From positions 1-41,266 of the forward strand of contig JAYEJB010000029.1 in the NCBI GenBank assembly GCA_034716415.1: a stretch of DNA of 41,266 nt. Direction: 5' to 3'. Within the stretch, counting starts at the first letter, position 1; each line of letters starts with the position of its first letter. Origin of the DNA: JAYEJB01 sp034716415 (GTDB lineage: Bacteria > Patescibacteriota > Patescibacteriia > SG8-24). The position numbers and the translations under genes are program-made. A model generated the notes under the pieces. That model had not been told where the DNA came from and did no database searches. It worked only from the letters and a program-made list of their open reading frames with translations. Shown piece by piece: positions 33,741-41,007 of this stretch.

Positions 33741-34070
33741 TTACTTCTTGGCCACCTTAGCCGCGGTACGCTCGGCCTCTACTCGCTTCTGCTCGAGTTC
33801 TTTCTGCATCTTACCTCCGTGCCTGACGAACCTTCTGGTCGGCGCGAACTCGCCGAGCTTGTGCCCGACCATGTTCTCGATGACCTTTACCGGAATGTGT
33901 TGCCTGCCGTTATGCACTCCGATGGTGTGTCCTACCATCTCCGGAGTGACGTGCGACCAGCGCGACCACGTCTTAACAACCGTACGCCCTCTCTGATCGG
34001 GCGACAGCGCGACGAGTCTCTTCACGAGCTTCTCGTCTACAATTGGTCCTTTCTTTAGACTACGTGCCAT
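33741..34070 (-). CDS. rpsS: Ribosomal protein S19
   Basis: The 109-aa product begins MARSLKKGPIVDEKL and has WSRWSHVTPEMVGHTIGVHNG and HKLGEFAPTRRFV, as in uS19. It is in the head of the 30S subunit with S13. About 15 charged residues extend the usual C-terminus. Confidence 0.96.
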   Translation of the reverse strand: MARSLKKGPIVDEKLVKRLVALSPDQRGRTVVKTWSRWSHVTPEMVGHTIGVHNGRQHIPVKVIENMVGHKLGEFAPTRRFVRHGGKMQKELEQKRVEAERTAAKVAKK

Positions 34071-34082
34071 ATTGCTGCAATC

Positions 34083-34922
34083 TTATTTCTTCCGCTTGCG
34101 GCGTTTGACGATAAATTTGTTCGACGCCTTTTTCTTCTTTCTCGTCTTCACGCCGAGGGCAGGTTTACCCCACGGAGTCTTTGGATGCTTCATACCGATC
34201 GGCTGACGGCCTTCACCACCACCGTGCGGATGGTCTACCGGATTCATCACTTTGCCGCGAACGGTCGGGCGGACGCCCAGGTGGCGCTTCCTGCCGGCCT
34301 TGCCCCAGCGGATGAGACGATAGTCGGGGTTGCTGACCTGACCGATGGTGGCCATGCACTCCTTCGGGAACAGCCGAATCTCACCGGACGGCAGTTTCAG
34401 CTGAGCGAATTTGCCCTCGAGAGCCATGAACTGGGCCGAAAGCCCCGCTCCCCTGACGACCTTGGCGCCCATGCCGGGCACCATCTCCACGCTGTGCACC
34501 GCAATACCGACCGGAATCTTCTCAAAGGGCATGCGATTACCGGACTTGATCTCGACACGTTCCTTCGATGAGACGATCTCCTCGCCCACCTTCAGTCCCT
34601 GCGTCGCGACCACATATCTCTTATCGCCATCGACGTAGTGCAACAGCGCGAGTCTGGCTCCGCGGTTCGGATCGTATTCGATAGCGGCGACCTTAGCCGG
34701 AACGTCGTACTTGTCCTGCTTGAAATCGATGAGTCGCGTAAAACGCTTGGCGCCGCCGCCATGATGACGGACGGTAAGCTTGCCCTGCGCGTTCCTGCCG
34801 CCGGTCCTCTTCCTGTGTACCTTAAGCTTCTTCTCCGGCTTCTTCTTGGTGATGTCGGAGAATGCGTCGACGCTCGAGATGCGCCTGCCCGGGGTTGTCG
34901 GTTTGTATTTCCTGATTGGCAT
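34083..34922 (-). CDS. rplB: Ribosomal protein L2
   Basis: The 279-aa product has the uL2 start MPIRKYKPTTPGRR, the central DRRYV-like region and MNPVDHPHGGGEGR near the C-terminus containing the His needed for peptidyl transfer centre function. Length is typical. It precedes rpsS by 12 nt. Confidence 0.97.
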   Translation of the reverse strand: MPIRKYKPTTPGRRISSVDAFSDITKKKPEKKLKVHRKRTGGRNAQGKLTVRHHGGGAKRFTRLIDFKQDKYDVPAKVAAIEYDPNRGARLALLHYVDGDKRYVVATQGLKVGEEIVSSKERVEIKSGNRMPFEKIPVGIAVHSVEMVPGMGAKVVRGAGLSAQFMALEGKFAQLKLPSGEIRLFPKECMATIGQVSNPDYRLIRWGKAGRKRHLGVRPTVRGKVMNPVDHPHGGGEGRQPIGMKHPKTPWGKPALGVKTRKKKKASNKFIVKRRKRKK

Positions 34923-34934
34923 ATCTTCCTAGGC

Positions 34935-35459
34935 TCACTCGGCGACGCTGATGCTGTCACCTTCCTTCAAAGTCACGACCGCCTTCCTGGTGTCTTTCCT
35001 GCGTCCCTGCAGCCTGCCGTACCTGACCTTCTTGCCTTTGAGGTTCATGACGCGGACGGAAACCGGCGTGACGCCGTAAAGCTCCCTGACTGCGCGTGCG
35101 ATCTCGACCTTGTTCGCGCCTCTTCTGACCATGAAAGTGTACTTGCCGTACTGCATCTGCAGACGATCGGTCTTCTCTGTCGATACCGGATGACTGATGA
35201 TGCCGTACGCGAAAGCTGCCTCGACGCGGCTTTCCTTTTTCTCCGAACCCTTAGGCTTCTTCTCCGACGGCTCCTGCTTGACGGACGGGGTTGCCGCGTC
35301 GCCTTTCGGGCTCCTCGCAACGCTCGAGCCATGCTCTCGCGTCTTCTTCACCTCTTTCTTACCATCGACTTTACTCGAAGACTTCGGCTGAGCGGCCTTC
35401 TTCTCGGCACGAACGTCACCTTTGTCTTTCTTCTTTGAAATTTTGTCCAGAATTCCCAT
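34935..35459 (-). CDS. rplW: Ribosomal protein L23 with long N-terminal extension
   Basis: The uL23 core (about 83-174) has IISHPVSTEKTDRLQMQYGKY, FMVRRGANKVEIARAVRELYGV and KGKKVRYGRLQGR. An 80-residue Lys/Ser-rich N-terminal part precedes it, containing REHGSSVARSPKGDAATPS, which is encoded by a REP-like repeat (35284-35343) shared in the same frame with rpsE. L23 sits at the tunnel exit and binds trigger factor and SRP, so the extension could matter there; no function is shown. Confidence 0.94.
   Translation of the reverse strand: MGILDKISKKKDKGDVRAEKKAAQPKSSSKVDGKKEVKKTREHGSSVARSPKGDAATPSVKQEPSEKKPKGSEKKESRVEAAFAYGIISHPVSTEKTDRLQMQYGKYTFMVRRGANKVEIARAVRELYGVTPVSVRVMNLKGKKVRYGRLQGRRKDTRKAVVTLKEGDSISVAE
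35284..35343. repeat. REP-like family B repeat inside rplW
   Basis: GACGGGGTTGCCGCGTCGCC and the next 40 nt align with 27856-27914 in rpsE. GGTTGCCGCGTCGCC...GGGCTCCTCGCAACG resembles the right half of the intergenic repeat at 11961-12051. Confidence 0.88.
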
Positions 35460-35470
35460 AGCACCCTCAA

Positions 35471-36187
35471 TTAAGCAGACTTGCCCTTAGCCTTCTTCTC
35501 CGCTTTCACTTCCTTCTTCTGCACCTTCTGCTCCTTCTGCACCTCTTTCACGTCACCAAACCTCTCTTCGATCCTGTCGACCGCTTCCGGGGTCATCAAT
35601 ACATACTCCGCGCGGAGGACGTCCATAAGACTCAAATCACCGGCGTTTCTCAATGTGACTCCTTGGATGTTGCCGGTACTGCGCCGGAGCATCCCGTCGG
35701 TTTCCCTCGTGACGACGGCGATTTTCTTTCCCCTGGACGGCAATTTGGACATGAGACCGACGAATTCCTTCGTCTTGCCCTCACCGACGCCGTACGACTC
35801 CACGAGAAGCAGTTTCTCGTCGGCTACCTTGTCCGAAAGCGTCATGGCCATTACGTGCTGCCTGACTTTGCGGTTGATCTTCTTCGAATAGTCCCTGATC
35901 TTGCGCGGTCCGAAGGTTATTCCACCTCCGACCCAGATCGGGGAACGACGGCTGCCATGCCTGGCGCGACCGGTACCTTTCTGCTTCCACGGCTTCTTGC
36001 CGCCACCGCGAACCTCGCCGCGTGTCTTGGAATGAGCGAACGGCTTGCGGGCGCTGGCCATGACACCGACCACCACCTCATGCACGAGCTCCGGATTGAC
36101 GGAGACACCGAAAATGTCGTCGCGGAGCTTCTTGTCCCCGACCACCTTGCCGTTCGAGTTATATATCTTGATCTTCGGCATATTCAT
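35471..36187 (-). CDS. rplD: Ribosomal protein L4
   Basis: The 238-aa product has the uL4 marks: KTRGEVRGGGKKPWKQKGTGRARHGSRRSPIWVGGG, GPRKIRDYSKKINRKVR and later AGDLSLMDVLRAEYVLMTPEAV. It lines the exit tunnel and, in E. coli, represses the S10 operon through its leader. About 25 Lys/Glu-rich residues extend the C-terminus. It starts a base after rplC ends. Confidence 0.96.
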   Translation of the reverse strand: MNMPKIKIYNSNGKVVGDKKLRDDIFGVSVNPELVHEVVVGVMASARKPFAHSKTRGEVRGGGKKPWKQKGTGRARHGSRRSPIWVGGGITFGPRKIRDYSKKINRKVRQHVMAMTLSDKVADEKLLLVESYGVGEGKTKEFVGLMSKLPSRGKKIAVVTRETDGMLRRSTGNIQGVTLRNAGDLSLMDVLRAEYVLMTPEAVDRIEERFGDVKEVQKEQKVQKKEVKAEKKAKGKSA

Positions 36188-36188
36188 G

Positions 36189-36821
36189 TCAGTTCCAGGA
36201 CTGTCGCTTCTCGTATCCGCCCGAGATCAGCAAGACGGTTCCGCGCGCACCGGGAACGGCGCCCTTCACGGCCATCACGCCGGTCTTGGCGTCGACGTCC
36301 ACTATTTCCAGGTTCTTGACCGTTACCCTGTCGCCACCCATGCGGCCACCCATGCGGGTTCCCTTGAAGACGCGCGCCGGACCGACCGCTCCGATCGAAC
36401 CAGGCATACGGTGCTGGTCTTTGTGACCATGCGTCGCCGGGCTGCCTTTGAAGCCGTGCCTCTTGACCACACCCTGGAAACCCTTACCTTTGCTGACGCC
36501 CGTAATATGGACGAACTCGCCGGGATTGAACTGGTTCACCTCAACCTTGTCCCCCACCTTAAGTTCGGCTGCTTCTTCGAGACGGAATTCCTTGAGTGCG
36601 CGACTGTTGGTGCCGCTCGCCTTGAGGTGACCCTGCTGTGGCATCGGGATGTTCTTACCTTCCCCAAAACCAAGCTGGACGGCATCATATCCGTCCTTTT
36701 CCATGGTCCTGACCTGCGTCACGGTGCAGGGACCCGCCTGAAGCAGTGTGACCGGAACGACTTTGCCGTCTTCCCGGAATCTCTGCGTCATGTCCAACTT
36801 TTTTGCGATTATGTGCTTCAT
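36189..36821 (-). CDS. rplC: Ribosomal protein L3
   Basis: From the ATG at 36821 the product is 210 aa: MKHIIAKKLDMTQRFREDGKVVPVT, GVSKGKGFQGVVKRHGF, HGHKDQHRMPGSIGA, GRMGGDRVTVKNL, all uL3 signatures. An in-frame start 28 codons upstream (36905) gives residues not found in the family and lies in the structured leader, so it is rejected. L3 starts 50S assembly. The 580 nt upstream hold no gene. Confidence 0.94.
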   Translation of the reverse strand: MKHIIAKKLDMTQRFREDGKVVPVTLLQAGPCTVTQVRTMEKDGYDAVQLGFGEGKNIPMPQQGHLKASGTNSRALKEFRLEEAAELKVGDKVEVNQFNPGEFVHITGVSKGKGFQGVVKRHGFKGSPATHGHKDQHRMPGSIGAVGPARVFKGTRMGGRMGGDRVTVKNLEIVDVDAKTGVMAVKGAVPGARGTVLLISGGYEKRQSWN

Positions 36822-37402
36822 AGCTGCGTGATGTCGCATGGGTCGACGTCCCATGTCATCTCTGTTTACTGCCACCTTAACGGTGACTTGGCCCCCCTTC
36901 GCCAATCACCCTTCGCGCAAGGCTTCGGGCGACACGGGCTTTGGGGGACTATTAGACCTTCGGTGTCATAACATCTGTGGGCCTAATAGAAAAGCCGGAA
37001 GCCCCTGTCTCCGTCGAGCGGGCATCCAGCCACTGTCCGTACTAAATCGTGAGCCGGACGGTCCAGCATCCTATGATAAGGATGTTCGACCGTCCGTCCC
37101 AGAGGTATTGCCTCTGCGATTCGACGCGACTCTGGCTAATTTTTTCGATTGATTATCGAAGAAGTCTGTTGTTCTCCTGTGCCTGCCGGGAGATAGCGGA
37201 GGTTTTCTCTGGGGCATACGCCCCACGAGATCTTTCTCCGTCTCTCCCCACAGACTCTTGGAATTTGATTGCTGTGCGGCTTTCAGAACGGGATGCAGTG
37301 TGCCTGCCTGGAGGAAATTCCGCTGCGAATCGTACTTGTTGGTACGTTGAGTGAGGAATTTCCGAAGGCTGGTGCAATGCGCCCGTTATGGAAGCCGGAG
37401 CT
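36822..37402 (-). promoter_or_regulatory. Structured 580-nt region between rpsJ and rplC
   Basis: No ORF here looks real. Several hairpins are visible: GGAAATTCC/GGAATTTCC (37313-37363) enclosing CGTAC/GTACG; GGACGGTC/GACCGTCC enclosing CATCCT/AGGATG (37056-37095); CAGAGG/CCTCTG (37100-37116); TTCGAT/ATCGAA (37144-37160); and a nested stem GACACGGGCTT/AAGCCCCTGTC enclosing TATTAGACC/GGCCTAATA (36931-37009). A further dyad ATGGG/CCCAT lies about 20 nt before the rplC start. rpsJ and rplC are normally adjacent, so this is either an autoregulatory leader such as the L4-responsive type, moved past rpsJ, a structured ncRNA, or an insertion. I cannot assign it to a known RNA family. Confidence 0.6.
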
Positions 37403-37747
37403 CTACATCTTGATTTCTACGTCCACACCCGCCGGCAGATTGAGGTTCGTCAACGCCTCTACTGTCTTAGGTGTCGGATCATACAGATCCACCAGTCGTT
37501 TGTGCACTCGCATCTCATACTGATCACGCGAGCTCTTGTGCACGAACGTCGATCTGTTGACCGTGTACTTTCTCCTCTCGGTCGGCAACGGGACGGGACC
37601 CCTTACGATCGCCCCTGTCCTCTCCGCCGTTTCGATAATGGTCCTCGTGGACTGGTCGATGATCTTGTGGTCGTACGCGCGAATCCTGATGCGGATCCTT
37701 TGCCGCGCCACGTCATCAGACTTTTTCATTTTCTTCTCTTCCGCCAT
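37403..37747 (-). CDS. rpsJ: Ribosomal protein S10
   Basis: The 114-aa product has RIRIRAYDHKIIDQSTRTIIETAERTGA and FVHKSSRDQYEMRVHKRLVDLYDP, the uS10 signature, with a short charged N-terminal lead. Besides its 30S role, S10 (NusE) acts in antitermination. It starts 43 nt after tuf without a terminator between, so the two are probably co-transcribed. Confidence 0.96.
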   Translation of the reverse strand: MAEEKKMKKSDDVARQRIRIRIRAYDHKIIDQSTRTIIETAERTGAIVRGPVPLPTERRKYTVNRSTFVHKSSRDQYEMRVHKRLVDLYDPTPKTVEALTNLNLPAGVDVEIKM

Positions 37748-37790
37748 TGCCGTAGAGATTAGTGGTAAAGACCTTCTGTGTCAAGAGTGA

Positions 37791-38981
37791 TTACTTCAAG
37801 ATCTTGGTCACTACACCAGCGCCGACGGTCTTACCGCCCTCGCGGATAGCGAACTTCATCTTCTCCTCAAGCGCCACAGGCGAAATCAGCTTGATGGTCA
37901 GGTTGACGGTATCGCCAGGCATGACCATCTCCGTACCCTCCGGCAATTCGACCTCACCGGTGACGTCAGTCGTCCGGATGTAGAACTGCGGCTTGTAGCC
38001 CTTGAAGAACGGCTTGTGGCGACCACCCTCTTCTTTGGTGAGCGCCAGCACCTCGGCCTCGAACTCGGTGTACGGTTTTACGCTGCCTACCTTGGAGAGC
38101 ACCATGCCACGCTCCACGTCGTCCTTCTTGACGCCGCGAAGCAGGATGCCGGCGTTGTCTCCGGCGCGTCCCTCGTCGAGCTGCTTGTTGAACATCTCGA
38201 TGCCGGTCACGACGGTCTTGGTGGTGTCCTTGAAACCGACCATGTCGACCTCCTCGTTGATCTTGAGGATGCCACGCTCGATACGACCAGTAACGACCGT
38301 GCCACGACCCTCAATGCTGAAGACGTCCTCGACAGGCATCAGGAAAGGCTTGTCCACCTCGCGCTCCGGTTCCGGGATGTAATCGTCAAGCTTCTCCATG
38401 AGCTCGTGAACCGGCTTGGCGTCGTCGCCGGACGGGTTCTCAAGCGCCTTAAGCGCGGAACCGCGGATGACCGGCACCTCTTCACCGGGGAATTCGTACT
38501 TGGTCAGGAGCTCGCGGACCTCCTCTTCGACGAGGTCGATAAGCTCGGGGTCTTCCACCTGGTCAACCTTGTTCAGGAAGACGACGATGTAAGGCACACC
38601 GACCTGACGGGCGAGCAGGATGTGCTCGCGGGTCTGCGGCATGGGGCCGTCGGCCGCCGAAACCACCAGGATGGCACCGTCCATCTGAGCCGCACCTGTA
38701 ATCATGTTCTTGACGTAGTCCGCGTGTCCGGGACAGTCAACGTGTGCGTAGTGACGCTTATCCGTCTCGTACTCACAGTGAGCGGTCGCGATAGTGATAC
38801 CGCGAGCCTTGGACTCCGGCGCCTTGTCTAGGTCGTCGACGCTCTTGTCCTGCGCGACACCACCGGTGGTCTTAAGCACCTGGAGGATCGCCGCGGTCAG
38901 CGTGGTCTTGCCGTGGTCAACGTGGCCGATAGTACCGACGTTGACATGCGGCTTACTGCGATCGAATTGCTCTGCTGCCAT
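37791..38981 (-). CDS. tuf: Elongation factor Tu
   Basis: The 396-aa product has all G motifs: GHVDHGKTT (G1), RGITIATAH (G2), DCPGHADYVKNM (G3), NKVD (G4) and SALKAL (G5), then the two beta-barrel domains ending GVVTKILK. It delivers aminoacyl-tRNA to the ribosome. The usual upstream rpsL, rpsG and fusA are absent; the next gene upstream is the Phd-like one. Confidence 0.97.
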   Translation of the reverse strand: MAAEQFDRSKPHVNVGTIGHVDHGKTTLTAAILQVLKTTGGVAQDKSVDDLDKAPESKARGITIATAHCEYETDKRHYAHVDCPGHADYVKNMITGAAQMDGAILVVSAADGPMPQTREHILLARQVGVPYIVVFLNKVDQVEDPELIDLVEEEVRELLTKYEFPGEEVPVIRGSALKALENPSGDDAKPVHELMEKLDDYIPEPEREVDKPFLMPVEDVFSIEGRGTVVTGRIERGILKINEEVDMVGFKDTTKTVVTGIEMFNKQLDEGRAGDNAGILLRGVKKDDVERGMVLSKVGSVKPYTEFEAEVLALTKEEGGRHKPFFKGYKPQFYIRTTDVTGEVELPEGTEMVMPGDTVNLTIKLISPVALEEKMKFAIREGGKTVGAGVVTKILK

Positions 38982-39043
38982 ATGGCTTCTTATTATTCCG
39001 CGGAACGCGTTCCTCTAGAACGAGACCGTTCCCGGTTACTCTT

Positions 39044-39071
39044 TATATAAGTAAGTGTAATTCACTTTTAA
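39044..39071 (-). promoter_or_regulatory. Candidate tuf promoter with AAGTG dyad
   Basis: On the minus strand TTAAAA and TATATA are separated by 16 nt (4/6 and 4-5/6 matches). The spacer holds the perfect dyad AAGTGTAATTCACTT (39053-39067), a possible operator. It lies about 65 nt upstream of the tuf ATG. Confidence 0.5.
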
Positions 39072-39156
39072 GCGCGTTTATCCGTAACGTGATACGTCCG
39101 GAAAGCACAGCGCAGTATACACCGAAAACGCAAAAGAATGCAAGCCCCTGGTCTCG

Positions 39157-39256
39157 TCCCGTTAGAAGTCTGCGGCTTAGTCGTTCTGACGCAATGCCGA
39201 GTCAGGTGTTACCCAGCTCTACCGGGCACTTTCTATGCCGAAAACTTCTAACGGGA
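39157..39256. repeat. 100-nt terminal-inverted-repeat element, copy 3
   Basis: Ends TCCCGTTAGAAG and CTTCTAACGGGA, interior with TACCGGGCACTTTCTATGCC. It starts just past the stop of the Phd-like gene and precedes the tuf promoter. A truncated end (CCCCGTTAGAAG) lies at 39914-39925. Confidence 0.85.
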
Positions 39257-39263
39257 TTCGGTC

Positions 39264-39863
39264 TTATTCAATCGGTTCCAGGTAGAAACGCTCCTCATCC
39301 TCGAGCTGGTTCGCGACCACTGGAGCGGACTGAACAGCCGGTTGGTTCGTGGGTTGGGAAGCCTGTCCCGGGGGCGTTCCGGCTGCTGCCGGAGTGGTTG
39401 GGGGGAGAACATCACCAATGGTCTTCCAATTACCGATTTCGCGCTTTATCTTAGCGTCATTATCGGAGGGAGTCAAGTCTTGAGATTCGACAACAGGAAG
39501 GTTGACTGGAGGTGCCGAGGCGGCTTGCGGTTCTTGGCGGGATGCGGGAGGCGGAAGGCTGGATGTTTCCGATTCCTTGCGAATGGCGCGGATCTGCTGA
39601 ACAACATCCGTTTCCGCCACTTCGACAAGCTCAGGACCTCCGGCCGGAGCGACGATCGGTTCCGGTTCGAACATCTGCTGAAGCGGGGGTTCCACGGTCG
39701 CTACAACGGGCAGTTCCCTCGAAGCGGTTCCCATCAGCTCTTCATAGGCATCGAGGTCCATGATGACGACCGCCTTGCCGGCCTCCGTGTCGTCCGGAAC
39801 GACGACGCGATCTCCTGTTTTCCTGACCAGCTCAACGAGCCTGGCAATAAGTTTCGTGTCCAT
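39264..39863 (-). CDS. Phd-like N-terminal motif with proline-rich disordered tail
   Basis: From the ATG at 39863 the product is 199 aa. Its first 45 residues, with LVELVRKTGDRVVVPDDTEAGKAVVIMDLDAYEELM, resemble the Phd/YefM antitoxin fold that ends in a Leu/Val-Asp-xx-Tyr-Glu pattern; no toxin gene is nearby. The rest is Pro/Gln/Glu/Ala-rich with WKTIGDVLPP and FYLEPIE near the end, likely disordered, and contains GPELVEV encoded by a family G repeat. A start 59 codons upstream would translate repeats and is rejected. Such proteins may have a structural rather than toxin-antitoxin role; function is unknown. Confidence 0.72.
   Translation of the reverse strand: MDTKLIARLVELVRKTGDRVVVPDDTEAGKAVVIMDLDAYEELMGTASRELPVVATVEPPLQQMFEPEPIVAPAGGPELVEVAETDVVQQIRAIRKESETSSLPPPASRQEPQAASAPPVNLPVVESQDLTPSDNDAKIKREIGNWKTIGDVLPPTTPAAAGTPPGQASQPTNQPAVQSAPVVANQLEDEERFYLEPIE
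39621..39636. repeat. Family G repeat inside the Phd-like gene
   Basis: TTCGACAAGCTCAGGA matches the intergenic motif at 29573-29591 on the opposite strand and is translated PELVE on the minus strand. Confidence 0.7.
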
Positions 39864-39904
39864 AAGCTTGTTGGTTACTGGTGCAATTTTAGAGGATTTT
39901 GAGG

Positions 39905-40030
39905 AGATGTCAACCCCGTTAGAAGAGGAAGGGTGGGAGAAGCGGGAGAAGGGGCAGAAGCGGGAGAAGGGGCAGAAGCGGGACCTGCCTGCCGGCAGGC
40001 AGAGAAGGGGCAGAAGGAGCGAAGATAGCG
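39905..40030. repeat. Purine-rich repeat zone with CCTGCCGGCAGG palindrome
   Basis: No gene is supported. A truncated TIR element end (39914-39925), GGAGAAGCGGGAGAAGGGGC units repeated about three times, and the palindrome CCTGCCTGCCGGCAGGCAG at 39984-40002 are seen. Confidence 0.7.
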
Positions 40031-40038
40031 GGAGGAAC

Positions 40039-40068
40039 AAAAAGACTGCGCTTAGCGCCGTCTTTTTT
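40039..40068. terminator. Bidirectional terminator downstream of DUF134 gene
   Basis: AAAAAGAC-GCGC-TTA-GCGC-GTCTTTTTT forms a stem with single mismatches and T-runs on both strands. It would end the minus-strand DUF134 message. Confidence 0.78.
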
Positions 40069-40128
40069 CTATCTATCTTTTCCCGCTAACGGCCGAAGGT
40101 CGTGATCCCCGCTAGTTCGCGAAGTAAA

Positions 40129-40180
40129 CGGTCCCCGCTAACCCCGCTACCTGCCTGCCGGCAGGCAGGTCCCCACTTCC
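40129..40180. repeat. Inverted repeat flanking DUF134 gene, left copy
   Basis: CGGTCCCCGCTAACCCCGCT then ACCTGCCTGCCGGCAGGCAG and GTCCCCACTTCC. The reverse complement recurs at 40499-40553 on the other side of the gene with one base change and a 4-nt (GGCA) gain. Confidence 0.85.
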
Positions 40181-40203
40181 TCCACTCTCCCCCCTTCTCC
40201 CCC

Positions 40204-40476
40204 TCAAAGAATCTCAATCGCCTTCCCTTCGACTAGCGCTTCGGACATTTTTTGATATGCCGAAGAAAGGATCCGTTGAAAAGTACTCTGCGAAGTGTTC
40301 ATCTTCGCGGCACAATCCGTCTGGTCGAGATTTTTGATGTGTTTCAATCGCAGTGCTTCGAGTTCCTCAGCGGTCAATTCGACGACCTCAAGGGATCTCA
40401 TCGGCACACCCCGAGGCTTGAAGTACGTGACCGTCGGTTTAAAACGTATCCTGCGACAAAGACGTGGTCGTGGCAT
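40204..40476 (-). CDS. DUF134/UPF0251 helix-turn-helix protein
   Basis: The 90-aa product begins MPRPRLCRRIRFKPTVTYFKPRGVP and has VELTAEELEALRLKHIKNLDQTDCAAKMNTSQSTFQRIL, a sigma-70-region-4-like helix-turn-helix as in family PF02001. Such proteins are predicted DNA-binding regulators and are often next to DUF5320 or iron-molybdenum cofactor-related genes. Here a DUF5320 gene lies upstream with a repeat zone between. The gene is bounded by two near-identical inverted repeats. Confidence 0.85.
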   Translation of the reverse strand: MPRPRLCRRIRFKPTVTYFKPRGVPMRSLEVVELTAEELEALRLKHIKNLDQTDCAAKMNTSQSTFQRILSSAYQKMSEALVEGKAIEIL

Positions 40477-40498
40477 AGTAATGTCTTATTTGATAAGG

Positions 40499-40553
40499 GA
40501 AGCGGGGACCTGCCTGCCGGCAGGCAGGCAGGTAGCGGGGTTAGCGGGGACCG
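40499..40553. repeat. Inverted repeat flanking DUF134 gene, right copy
   Basis: Reverse complement of 40129-40180 with one extra GGCA unit in the CAGG run. Starts 23 nt before the DUF134 start codon, so its hairpin could be part of the message leader. Confidence 0.85.
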
Positions 40554-40672
40554 TCCGGCTTCGCCAGACTAGTAGGAAAAAATTCTATCCCCGCTAGTCC
40601 GGCGTATGCCAGACGATCCCCGCTAACCCGGCAGATGCCGGGTGGTCCCCGCTCTACCCGCTCCTCCTTCCC
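40554..40672. other. Repeat gap between DUF5320 and DUF134 genes
   Basis: No gene is supported. Words such as ATCCCCGCTA and GTCCCCGCT recur, alternating with short palindromes GTCCGGCTTCGCCAGAC, GTCCGGCGTATGCCAGAC and CCCGGCAGATGCCGGG. It is a mosaic of short hairpins. Confidence 0.65.
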
Positions 40673-40674
40673 TC

Positions 40675-40968
40675 TCACTCCAACTCCTGCAACCTTTCTT
40701 TTGTCGCCGCCAGTCGTTCCTCCAGGAACTTCACCTCATCGGTGAGTATTCCCTTCTCTTGTTCAGGGCTCGTCGAGCCAGGTGCCGGAAACGGACACAC
40801 CCCGCGCTGACCGCGACCGAAACCTTGACCGCGACCTTGACCGAAACCTTGACCGCGACCTTGACCGAATCCCCTACCCGGACCTCCGGCACCGGCACCA
40901 CAGGGTCCCCGGCCACGACCTGTACTTGGCCCCGCTCCTGTAGGGCCTGTCTTGTCTAAATTAGGCAT
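40675..40968 (-). CDS. DUF5320 family Gly-rich small protein
   Basis: The 97-aa product begins MPNLDKTGPTGAGPSTGRGRGPC, the DUF5320 start, then has tandem GQGRGQGFG units at about 33-56, a Cys (CPFP) and a C-terminal coiled-coil helix (EVKFLEERLAATKERLQELE). Its function is unknown; relatives sit with DUF134 and NifX/NifB-like genes. The Gly-Arg repeats are direct DNA repeats of 18 nt (CCGCGACCTTGACCGAAA), so copy number may vary. It has a near-consensus promoter. Confidence 0.82.
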   Translation of the reverse strand: MPNLDKTGPTGAGPSTGRGRGPCGAGAGGPGRGFGQGRGQGFGQGRGQGFGRGQRGVCPFPAPGSTSPEQEKGILTDEVKFLEERLAATKERLQELE

Positions 40969-41007
40969 ATTTACCTTTAATCAATAATTATCTTAATTGA
41001 TATTATG

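Noticed and set aside
33207..34058. Plus-strand 283-codon frame opposite rplV and rpsS
   Set aside because: It mirrors the Lys/Glu-rich L22 tail as Phe/Ser-rich sequence; the minus-strand ribosomal genes explain the region.
36822..36905. 28-codon N-terminal extension of L3
   Set aside because: uL3 starts at MKHIIAKKLDMTQ; the extension lies in the structured gap and has no family match.
36822..37402. RNase P RNA, SRP RNA or tmRNA in the rpsJ-rplC gap
   Set aside because: I looked for the conserved cores of these RNAs (for example GAGGAAAGTCC and GGAAGCAG) and did not find them in the minus-strand sequence.
39864..40040. 59-codon N-terminal extension of the Phd-like gene
   Set aside because: It translates purine-rich repeats and a CCTGCCGGCAGG palindrome as low-complexity Phe/Ser/Pro sequence; the ATG at 39863 gives a conserved-looking start.
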